Source: Kibdelosporangium banguiense
GTDB taxonomy: Bacteria > Actinomycetota > Actinomycetes > Mycobacteriales > Pseudonocardiaceae
NCBI RefSeq assembly: GCF_017876405.1
Contig: NZ_JAGINW010000001.1
Coordinates: 6,089,203 to 6,153,202 of the forward strand
DNA: 64,000 nucleotides
Reading direction: 5' to 3'
Of the stretch, positions 57,189 through 64,000 are shown one piece after another; the first letter of the stretch is position 1; each line of letters begins with the position of its first letter. The notes beneath the pieces are model-generated. The model made no database searches. It was not told the DNA's origin and worked only from the letters and a program-made list of their open reading frames with translations. The position numbers were made by a program, and so were the translations under genes.

Positions 57189-59891
57189 ATGCGTGTACTC
57201 GCCGCAACTCTGGGGTTCGCAGCGGCGCTCATGTTCGCCGCCGTTCCCGCGACAGCCGCGCCGAAAGTCCTGGTCTCCGATCCCGCCCAGTACGTCGATC
57301 CGTTTGTCGGTACGAAGCCCGGTGGCCCGGATTTCGGGCACGGTGGCGGCGCCGGGAACACGTTCCCAGGGGCGGACGCGCCTTTCGGGATGCTGCAGTG
57401 GAGTCCGGACACCGTGACCCACCAGCACGGTGGTTACCACTATGACGACAACCGGATCAAAGGCTTCAGCCTGACGCACCTCTCAGGGCCGGGGTGCAGC
57501 GACTTCGGCAATATCCCGTTCATGCCGGCGTTGGGCGCGAGTCCCGTCAGCCAGTACACGTTCTCGCATGCCAACGAGTCCGCGTCCCCCGGCTACTACT
57601 CGGTGGCCTTCGACAACGGCTTACGCACCGAACTGACCACGACTCAGCGTTCAGGCATGGCGCGGTTCACGTACCCCGCAGGTCAGCGCGCTTCGCTGTC
57701 GGTTGACGCGGCGAAAGCCTTCAACGCGGCCAGCGGCACGATCACGATCGGCACGAACACGTTGTCCGGGTACACCGACGGCGGCGGATTCTGCGGCGCG
57801 GGCAACCGGTACCGGATCTACTTCCAGGCCACGTTCGACCGGCCGTTTGCCACATCAGGTGTCGCGGGCGCGGACGGCAAGGTCGATGAGAGCCGCAAGT
57901 CCATCGAGGGCAAGAGCGACGTCCCGGCCTCTCCCAAGGTCGGCCCGCAGACCAGGAAACCTCCGGCGATCACGAACGATGTCACGCCGCTGGCCGCCTC
58001 GGCGTTCGTTTCCTTTGACACCAGCACGAACCGGACCGTCACCGCGCGGGTCGGGATCTCGTTCGTCAGCCTTGACGGCGCGCAGGCGAACCTGAATGCC
58101 GAACAGGGAACGCGCAGCTTCGACGAGGTCAAGACCGGCACGCGCAACGCCTGGAACGACCTGCTCGGCCGGATCAACGTCACCGGCGGCACGGACGCGC
58201 AGTTGCGCAACCTCTACTCCTCGCTGTACCACTCCTTGTTGCACCCCAACGTGTTCAGCGATGTCGACGGCCGATACACGGGATTCGACAGGCAGATCCA
58301 CTCCGTGCCGGGCGGGCATGCCCAGTACGCCAACTTCTCCGGCTGGGACGTCTACCGGTCCCAGGTCGCGTTGATCGCCCTGATCGCTCCGGCGGAAGCG
58401 GCCGATATCGCCCAGTCTGCGATCAATCAGGCCGCGTACGGCGGGTATTTCGACCGCTGGACGGTCGCCAACGGCGGCACGGGCGTGATGAACGGCGACC
58501 CGGTGTCGATCATCGTCTCGACTATGCACGCGTTCGGGGCAACCGGCTTTGACGCGGCCGACGGCCTGCGCCGGATCGTGGCGGGTGTCAACGATGTCCG
58601 TCAGCGGCCGGGCTGGCTGCAGTACAACCAGTACGGCTATGTGCCGACCGGTCTCGGCGACGTGTGGGGCTCGGCGTCGACAACTCTGGAGTACACCAGC
58701 GCGGACTTCGCGATCTCGCAGCTGGCAGCCCGGCTCGGGGACACCGCGAACGCCGAGAACTTCCTGCGCCGCGCCCAGAACTGGCGCAACCTGTTCGAGT
58801 CGGGCAGCAAATACATCCAGCCACGCAACACCGACACCTCGTTCCCGTCCTTCAGCCCGACTCAGCAGAACGAGTTCGTCGAGGGCAATGGCGGACAATA
58901 CGCCTGGATGGTGCCCTACAACCATCGAGGGCTGTTCGACGCCATGGGCGGCAACGCTGCCGTACTGTCCAGGTTGGACTCATTCTTCACCGAGCTGAAC
59001 GCCGGGCCGACCAAGAACATGGCCTACCTGGGCAACGAACCGACCCTGAACACGCCATGGGCGTACGCCTACGCGGGCGCGCCGTACAAGACGCAGGATG
59101 TGGTCCGGCGGGCATTGACCACGATCTTCAAACCGTTACCCGAGGGCATCGTCGGCAACGACGACCTTGGGCAGATGTCGTCCTGGGCGGTGTGGGCGGC
59201 GCTCGGGATGTACCCGCAGGCGCCCGGCCGGGCCGAACTGGTGCTGGCCAGCCCGCAGTTCCCGACGACCGTGATCAGTCGTGGCAACGGCAAGACGATC
59301 ACGATCAACGCGCCGAACGCCTCGGACAGCGCGAAATACGTGCAGAGCCTCCGCGTGAACGGCCAGACCTCGAATCGTGCCTGGCTGCCGGAGTCGTTCG
59401 TCCTCAACGGCGGCACGCTCGATTTCACCCTCGGCACGACCGCCAACACCTCGTGGGGCAGCGCGCCCGCGGACGCACCACCGTCCTTCGACGTCGGTCC
59501 AGCGCAGCCACGCACGGGCGCGATCGTCGGTCTGGCGAGCAAGTGCGCGGACGGTGACCCGAGTCAGACCACCAACGGCGCCAAGGTTCGAATCTGGGAC
59601 TGCAACGGATCGGCGGCCCAGCAATGGACTTTGAGCTCTGATGGGACAATTCGGGCGCTCGGCCGGTGTGTCGACGTCGACCACAGTGGCCGGGCGAACG
59701 GGACCAAGATCCAGCTGTGGGACTGCAACGGAACCGGCGCCCAGCAGTGGTGGCCGAAACCCAACGGCGCCCTGGTGAACCCATCATCCGGTCGTTGTCT
59801 GGACGTGCCCAACAGCAACTCCGCCAACGGCACCCAGCTGCAGATCTACGACTGCAACCAGAGCGGTGCTCAGACCTGGCGAATTCCCTGA
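57189..59891 (+). CDS. Secreted GH92 alpha-mannosidase with ricin-B lectin domain (CBM13)
   Basis: Exported glycoside hydrolase of 900 aa. Signal peptide (about 1-24), then a GH92 catalytic module that removes alpha-1,2/1,3-linked mannose (opening with YVDPFVGT and GNTFPGADAPFGM). The candidate catalytic acid is in FVEGNGGQYAWMVPYN, the base region is GNDDLGQMSSWAVWAALGMYP. Residues 770-900 are a ricin-type lectin with three QQW/QTW repeats (GSAAQQWTL, GTGAQQWWP, GAQTWRI) each preceded by a DC-x-G/S motif, giving affinity for sugars. The ribosome site GCAGGAGG is good. A perfect palindrome at 57144-57163 suggests sugar-induced expression. Confidence 0.94.
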   Translation: MRVLAATLGFAAALMFAAVPATAAPKVLVSDPAQYVDPFVGTKPGGPDFGHGGGAGNTFPGADAPFGMLQWSPDTVTHQHGGYHYDDNRIKGFSLTHLSGPGCSDFGNIPFMPALGASPVSQYTFSHANESASPGYYSVAFDNGLRTELTTTQRSGMARFTYPAGQRASLSVDAAKAFNAASGTITIGTNTLSGYTDGGGFCGAGNRYRIYFQATFDRPFATSGVAGADGKVDESRKSIEGKSDVPASPKVGPQTRKPPAITNDVTPLAASAFVSFDTSTNRTVTARVGISFVSLDGAQANLNAEQGTRSFDEVKTGTRNAWNDLLGRINVTGGTDAQLRNLYSSLYHSLLHPNVFSDVDGRYTGFDRQIHSVPGGHAQYANFSGWDVYRSQVALIALIAPAEAADIAQSAINQAAYGGYFDRWTVANGGTGVMNGDPVSIIVSTMHAFGATGFDAADGLRRIVAGVNDVRQRPGWLQYNQYGYVPTGLGDVWGSASTTLEYTSADFAISQLAARLGDTANAENFLRRAQNWRNLFESGSKYIQPRNTDTSFPSFSPTQQNEFVEGNGGQYAWMVPYNHRGLFDAMGGNAAVLSRLDSFFTELNAGPTKNMAYLGNEPTLNTPWAYAYAGAPYKTQDVVRRALTTIFKPLPEGIVGNDDLGQMSSWAVWAALGMYPQAPGRAELVLASPQFPTTVISRGNGKTITINAPNASDSAKYVQSLRVNGQTSNRAWLPESFVLNGGTLDFTLGTTANTSWGSAPADAPPSFDVGPAQPRTGAIVGLASKCADGDPSQTTNGAKVRIWDCNGSAAQQWTLSSDGTIRALGRCVDVDHSGRANGTKIQLWDCNGTGAQQWWPKPNGALVNPSSGRCLDVPNSNSANGTQLQIYDCNQSGAQTWRIP

Positions 59892-60016
59892 TCGCTACTG
59901 GAGAAGCGGCACCGTCCAACAGGGATGTTCCTGGTTGGACGCGCGCGTTGACACCGGCCACCGAGGTGCCGATCGTTTCAAGGGGCTACGGGATCGCCCT
60001 GAGATCGGGGAAGACC

Positions 60017-61852
60017 ATGTGTGGAATCGCTGGCTGGGTGGCGTTCGAGACCGACCTGACCATCCGTTCGCAGACAGTGGACGCGATGACGGCGACCATG
60101 GGTTGTCGTGGACCGGACGATTCGGGCACCTGGATCCGGGCGCATGCCGGCCTGGGCCACCGCCGTCTGGCCATCATCGACCTGCCCGGCGGCCGTCAGC
60201 CGATGTCGGTGCCGACGCCGTCGGGCGAGGTCGCCATGGTCTACAGTGGAGAGACGTACAACTTTCAGGACCTGCGCGAGGAATTGCTGCGTAAGGGACA
60301 CAAGTTCGTGACGGTCAGCGATACCGAGGTCGTGCTGCGCGGGTACCTCGAATGGGGCGACGCGGTCGCCGAGCGGCTCAACGGCATGTTCGCCCTGGCT
60401 GTCTGGGACGAGCGTGTGAACAAACTGGTGATGATCCGTGACCGGCTGGGCGTGAAGCCGTTGCACTACTACCCGACCCGCGACGGCGTGCTGTTCGGGT
60501 CGGAACCCAAGGCGATCCTGGCCAACCCGTTGGCGCGCAAGGTAGTCGACCTCGACGGCCTGCGCGAGCTGGTCGGGTTCACCGTGGCGCCGAAGTGGTC
60601 GTTGTGGAAGGACATGTACGAGGTCGAGCCGGGCACGATCGTGACCGTCGACCGGGACGGCATCCGGCAGCGCCGGTACTGGTCTCTGCGACCCGCGGAG
60701 CATCAGGACGATCTGGACACGACCATCGACCGGATCCGGGAGCTGATGACCGACATCGTGCACCGCCAGCTGGTCTCCGACGTGCCGCGCTGTGTCCTGC
60801 TGTCCGGTGGGCTGGACTCCAGCGCGGTGACCGGGCTTGCGGCAGCACGGCTGGCATCTCTCGGGGAGCAACTGCGCACGTTCTCTGTCGACTTCGTGGG
60901 CCGTGAGGAGACCTTCACCGCCGACGAGAACTGGGACAGCCCGGACACACCGTTCATCCGGGACGTAACCGACCTGGTCGGCTCGACCCACCAGTTCATC
61001 ATGCTCAAGCCCGGGGACCTGACCAACCCGGACCTGCGCCGTGCGGTGATCACCGCACGGGACATGCCGGTCGGCTTCGGCGAGACGGACACCTCGCTCT
61101 ACCTGATGTTCGAGGCGATCCGACAGGAGTCCACTGTGGCCTTGTCCGGCGAGTCGGCCGACGAGGTGTTCGGCGGATACCGGTGGATGCACGATCCGGT
61201 CGCGGTGAACGCGAAGACGTTCCCGTGGCTGGCCTACCGCAGCCCGATGAGCGGTGACCGGGCCGCGTTCCTGGCCCCGCACATCCGTGCCCGGCTGGAG
61301 TTGGACAGTTACGTCGACGACCAGTACGCGACTGCCGTCGCGGCGGTCGAACATCGCGACAGTGACAACGAGTGGCAAAAAACCATGCGGGTGAACCAGA
61401 ACCTGCATCTGACCCGGTTCGTGCGGATGCTCCTGGACCGCAAGGACCGCATCTCGATGGCCGTGGGTCTGGAGGTGCGCGTGCCGTTCTGCGACCACAG
61501 GCTGATCGAATACCTCTACAGCACGCCCTGGTCGATGAAGACCTTCGACGGCCGTGAGAAAAGCCTGCTGCGCGCGGCCACGGCCCACGTGCTGCCGGAG
61601 TCGGTGCTGGGCAGGCGCAAGAGCCCGTATCCGTCCACACAGGACCCCGGGTACGCGCTGAGCCTGCAGCAACAGGCCAAGGAGGTCATCGCCGACCGGG
61701 GCCACCCAGTGCACGACCTGCTGGATCAGGACTGGCTGGCGGGCATCGTGCAGCAGGACGTGGCCAAGCCCAGCGACGCTCGCCGGGGCATCGACCGGGT
61801 CCTGGACATGTACCACTGGCTCGACCTCTACCGCCCGGACCTGCGGTTCTAG
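60017..61852 (+). CDS. asnB: Glutamine-hydrolysing asparagine synthetase
   Basis: Asparagine synthetase of 611 aa. Cys2 (after Met removal, in MCGIAGW) is the nucleophile of the N-terminal glutaminase. The C-terminal synthetase domain carries the PPi-loop SGGLDSS and SGESADEVFGGYRW. ATG at 60017 is required to place Cys at position 2. The glutaminase motif reads YSGETYNF in place of the more usual YNGEIYNF, so one conserved substrate-binding residue has changed. No other biosynthetic gene adjoins; the 125-bp gap from the GH92 gene shows no clear promoter. Confidence 0.94.
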   Translation: MCGIAGWVAFETDLTIRSQTVDAMTATMGCRGPDDSGTWIRAHAGLGHRRLAIIDLPGGRQPMSVPTPSGEVAMVYSGETYNFQDLREELLRKGHKFVTVSDTEVVLRGYLEWGDAVAERLNGMFALAVWDERVNKLVMIRDRLGVKPLHYYPTRDGVLFGSEPKAILANPLARKVVDLDGLRELVGFTVAPKWSLWKDMYEVEPGTIVTVDRDGIRQRRYWSLRPAEHQDDLDTTIDRIRELMTDIVHRQLVSDVPRCVLLSGGLDSSAVTGLAAARLASLGEQLRTFSVDFVGREETFTADENWDSPDTPFIRDVTDLVGSTHQFIMLKPGDLTNPDLRRAVITARDMPVGFGETDTSLYLMFEAIRQESTVALSGESADEVFGGYRWMHDPVAVNAKTFPWLAYRSPMSGDRAAFLAPHIRARLELDSYVDDQYATAVAAVEHRDSDNEWQKTMRVNQNLHLTRFVRMLLDRKDRISMAVGLEVRVPFCDHRLIEYLYSTPWSMKTFDGREKSLLRAATAHVLPESVLGRRKSPYPSTQDPGYALSLQQQAKEVIADRGHPVHDLLDQDWLAGIVQQDVAKPSDARRGIDRVLDMYHWLDLYRPDLRF

Positions 61853-62229
61853 GGTGCGTCACGCAGCCGGTCGGCCAGCATGCCCTGGAAATGCGGGCAC
61901 GCCATGATGTCGTCGTGCGTGCATTCGCCCTCGATCATGTCGAGTGCGGCCTGGGCACGGGCGATCCGGGCCAGCAGCCGCTCGCGGTGGCGCGCCATCA
62001 CCTCACGGCGGTCCTGTGCGGATCGGGCGGCCAGCATCGTCCGGATGTCCGCGAGGCCGAAGCCCGCCTCCTTCGAGATCAGGATCGCAGCGACCCGGTG
62101 CAGATCCGTGTCGGTGTAGCGGCGCCGGTCGCCTGCGCGGGTCGGCGTCAGCAGTCCTTCAGCCTCCCAATGCCGCAGCACATGTGCCGGCAACCCGAAC
62201 TGAGCCGCCACCTCACCGATTGACTTCAT
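61849..62229 (-). CDS. MerR-family transcriptional regulator
   Basis: MerR regulator of 126 aa. The winged helix begins at Met1 (MKSIGEVAAQFGLPAHVLRHW) and the dimerisation coiled coil follows at about 80-115; a C-terminal Cys-His cluster (CTHDDIMACPH) may bind a metal or react with thiols. ATG at 62229 fits the family start. No ribosome site is seen. It is divergent from the methyltransferase gene with 19 bp between the two start codons, and its 3' end overlaps the asnB end. Confidence 0.9.
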   Translation of the reverse strand: MKSIGEVAAQFGLPAHVLRHWEAEGLLTPTRAGDRRRYTDTDLHRVAAILISKEAGFGLADIRTMLAARSAQDRREVMARHRERLLARIARAQAALDMIEGECTHDDIMACPHFQGMLADRLRDAP

Positions 62230-62248
62230 GCCGACATTAAGTCGCAGG

Positions 62249-62947
62249 ATGACGGACATGTCCACGTTGCTGACCATGCTCGACACCTTCGACGACCTCC
62301 CGCAGGCCCGTAACCTGCGCGAACACACCTACGAAGCACTGGGCGACACAGTCCTGGACGTCGGCTGCGGGAGCGGGCGCGCCGTCGGTGAGCTGGCTGG
62401 CCGTGGAGTGCATGCCATTGGCGTCGATCTCGACCCCGCCATGATCGAGGTCGCGACCGAGCGCTGGCCCGCAGGCGAGTTCCACGTCGCCGACGTCACC
62501 GCGCTGCCGCTGGACGACGGCTCGGTCACCGGCTACCGCGCCGACAAAGTCCTGCACGCCCTCGCCGAGCCCTCGCAAGCTGTCGTCGAGGCCCGCCGAG
62601 TCCTGGCCAGAAACGGCCGGGCGGTGCTCATCGGCCAGGACTGGGACACATTTGTGATCGACTCCGACGACCCCGGACTCACCCGCGAGTTCGTCCACGC
62701 CCGTGCGGACGGCATGCCCAACCCGCGAGTTGCCCGCCGATACCGGAACCTCTTGCTGGACAATGGGTTCGTCGATGTCACCGTCGACGTCCGCACAATC
62801 GTATGGACAGACGCCACGGTCCTGCCGGTGCTGGCCAACATCGCAGGAGAAGGCACCTGGCTCGACGATCAAACCGCCAGGGCACGCAACGGCCGGCTGT
62901 TCGTCGCCATCCCGATCTTCATCGCCTCCGGAACCCGCGCCGAGTGA
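62249..62947 (+). CDS. SAM-dependent methyltransferase (class I)
   Basis: Methyltransferase of 232 aa with the Rossmann motif VLDVGCGSGRAVGEL, the ribose-binding acid in GVDLDP and PLDDGSVTGYRADKVLHAL as motif II. It fits ubiquinone/sterol-type small-molecule methyltransferases; the substrate is unknown. The ATG at 62249 has only GCAGG before it; an ATG at 62258 is an alternative start. The very short gap to the divergent MerR gene suggests MerR control of this enzyme. Confidence 0.88.
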   Translation: MTDMSTLLTMLDTFDDLPQARNLREHTYEALGDTVLDVGCGSGRAVGELAGRGVHAIGVDLDPAMIEVATERWPAGEFHVADVTALPLDDGSVTGYRADKVLHALAEPSQAVVEARRVLARNGRAVLIGQDWDTFVIDSDDPGLTREFVHARADGMPNPRVARRYRNLLLDNGFVDVTVDVRTIVWTDATVLPVLANIAGEGTWLDDQTARARNGRLFVAIPIFIASGTRAE

Positions 62948-62958
62948 TCATTTCGTTG

Positions 62959-63894
62959 CTAGTGGAGAAACCGCTGGATGTCGGCTATCTCGGTGGTGAG
63001 GTCGGGGACGGGCTCGAACGGCTCAACCTCGACCTCGCCGGAACGCAGTTTCCACACGCCGATCACCCGGCCGTCGAGCACGACGGTCGGGTGGATCCAG
63101 CCGCCGCCCGCGTTGATCCGGGTCGCGAACTCGGGCCCGACCGGCCGTTGCTTGTAGCCGAGCAGATATGTGTCGAATGCGGGCAGGAGGCGCACTACAC
63201 CGGAGCTTGAGTCGTCGGCTGACGATGGCGGGACTTTGCGGGCTTGACCCAGGGGAATGCCTGCCCAGTAGGCGAAATCCTCAGCCGAGGCCGGGCCGAA
63301 GGCGCGGTAGTACCTGCTTCCCAGCTCCTGCAGGGGATCCGCGGGCGTGAACCGGTCCTTGACCCACTCGTCGAGCAGGACGTAGGAGTCGAATTCGGCG
63401 CCGCGGCAGATCAGGCCGGAGGCTGCGGCGTAGAACATCATGTGCGCCGGAGCCTGACCCTTGGGCTCGATCGACACGCCGTGCGCCGCCAACGAGCGCA
63501 CGATCTCAGCACGGCTGAGTGCCCGGCCGGTCAGAATCTCCGGGAGACAGGCCAGGGCGCGGGCGCATGTGTCGTCGTCCAGGCCGAGCTGGCTACGCCG
63601 TCGTCGTTGCCCGCGAATCATCGCTGGGCCGAGAAAGTCAAGCAGCCAATGGACATCGCGCGCCGCGACCATGTGCAGAGTGCTGCGCATCAGCCAGGTC
63701 CGGACGACTGTCCCGGCCGAGCACGCCTTGTCGACGTCAGTGTGAGTCAAACCTGTTGTGCGGGCCCGAACCGAGAGTCGGCACGCGGCCGGGTCTTGAG
63801 CCTGCAGACCGGCCGCGCCGACGACCGCGGTGAGCACGTCAGCGGCCGGTGAGCTCAGCCGCTGAGCGTGCATCCGTTGTGCGAGAACGGTCAT
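62959..63894 (-). CDS. AlkZ-like winged-helix DNA glycosylase-family protein
   Basis: Protein of 311 aa of the HTH_42/AlkZ family (winged helix DNA-binding domain-containing). Near the N-terminus the catalytic-type QxQ motif appears in GLQAQDPAA, as in AlkZ and YcaQ that remove bulky adducts and open interstrand crosslinks. The C-terminus has GGGWIHPTVVLDGRVIGVW, a typical family end. It overlaps the LLM gene stop by 3 nt (ATGA), so the two are one operon. Activity is unproven. Confidence 0.88.
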   Translation of the reverse strand: MTVLAQRMHAQRLSSPAADVLTAVVGAAGLQAQDPAACRLSVRARTTGLTHTDVDKACSAGTVVRTWLMRSTLHMVAARDVHWLLDFLGPAMIRGQRRRRSQLGLDDDTCARALACLPEILTGRALSRAEIVRSLAAHGVSIEPKGQAPAHMMFYAAASGLICRGAEFDSYVLLDEWVKDRFTPADPLQELGSRYYRAFGPASAEDFAYWAGIPLGQARKVPPSSADDSSSGVVRLLPAFDTYLLGYKQRPVGPEFATRINAGGGWIHPTVVLDGRVIGVWKLRSGEVEVEPFEPVPDLTTEIADIQRFLH

Positions 63895-64000
63895 TCAGCG
63901 AGCAGTTTCAATACCGGCGCGAAGTCCTCCATCGAGGGCTCAAGCACGGTGAAGTACGTGAATCCGAACCGGTCCCGCTGGGCCCGCAGCTGGTCGGCGA
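63891..64000 (-). CDS. LLM-class F420-dependent oxidoreductase, C-terminus only
   Basis: Only the last 36 codons of this gene are in the window; it continues to the right. The visible sequence ends in ADQLRAQRDRFGFTYFTVLE followed by PSMEDFAPVLKLLAE, which fits the C-terminus of TIGR03621-type F420-dependent LLM oxidoreductases. It overlaps the AlkZ-like start. Confidence 0.7.
   Translation of the reverse strand, partial: ADQLRAQRDRFGFTYFTVLEPSMEDFAPVLKLLAE

Noticed and set aside
59581..59600. tRNA-like T-arm sequence (GGTTCGAATC)
   Set aside because: It lies in the lectin repeats of the GH92 gene, with no matching acceptor or anticodon arms nearby.

Overview
The window is high-GC actinomycete chromosome, most plausibly from the Pseudonocardiales (Amycolatopsis/Kibdelosporangium-like). 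This rests on the strong G/C third-position bias, many GTG and some TTG starts, dense 4-nt stop/start overlaps, mycothiol-type enzymes (MDMPI fold, Rv2466c-like DsbA), F420-type LLM oxidoreductases, SARP/AfsR and SpoIIE/STAS regulators, and a DasR-like site in front of a chitinase gene. No rRNA, tRNA, CRISPR array or phage module was seen. The left and right edges cut an MMPL exporter gene and an LLM oxidoreductase gene.

Layout. 1-4955: TetR/MMPL exporter operon, cytochrome P450, serine hydrolase. 4964-13312: a signalling block with a soluble hybrid histidine kinase carrying about eight tandem HAMP repeats, a divergent SpoIIE-type phosphatase, a STAS protein, a BrkB/YihY membrane protein and two tandem genes sharing an unnamed C-terminal domain. 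13363-20098: secreted HNH nuclease-like protein, TetR-DsbA-MDMPI operon, NarL-type two-component pair and a second MMPL exporter. 20173-23112: an unusual double-module membrane kinase with its LuxR-type regulator. 23262-26304: sugar ABC importer without an ATPase. 26340-31775: FxsA, DUF3616 protein, MarR/cupin divergon and GH38 alpha-mannosidase. 31759-38008: an AfsR/SARP-NB-ARC-TPR regulator followed on the same strand by a tightly coupled four-gene operon (two helical mini-proteins, a soluble FtsK/SpoIIIE-like ATPase and a small helical protein). 38080-39775: B12 riboswitch with cbtB-cbtA and a divergent histidine phosphatase.

39946-42297: a small unknown gene with a strong terminator, then a 1.67-kb element in which one DUF222/HNH endonuclease gene sits between about 185-bp inverted repeats. 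The only two stretches of more than 300 bp without a gene are 40420-40777 (terminator, a short direct repeat and the left inverted repeat) and 41975-42297 (right inverted repeat and a terminator). 42298-47424: three minus-strand genes: GH18 chitinase, an SRPBCC/acyl-CoA ligase fusion and an M14 carboxypeptidase with a P-domain. 47500-54332: HxlR regulator, carotenoid oxygenase plus thiolase, then PadR divergent from an LLM-MBL-GrpB operon. 54393-64000: coiled-coil protein, cobyric acid synthase, DUF218 protein, secreted GH92 mannosidase with ricin-type lectin domain, AsnB, MerR/methyltransferase divergon, and an AlkZ-like protein coupled to a truncated LLM gene.

How the genes work together. 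The block is mainly regulator-target pairs with visible operators (MarR, PadR, a perfect palindrome before GH92, a DasR-like site before the chitinase), scavenging of polymers (chitin, mannosides, peptides), cobalt/B12 homeostasis and envelope/stress signalling. The least explained pieces are the AfsR-FtsK-mini-protein operon, the inverted-repeat-flanked HNH element and the 12.1-13.3 kb paralogous pair.
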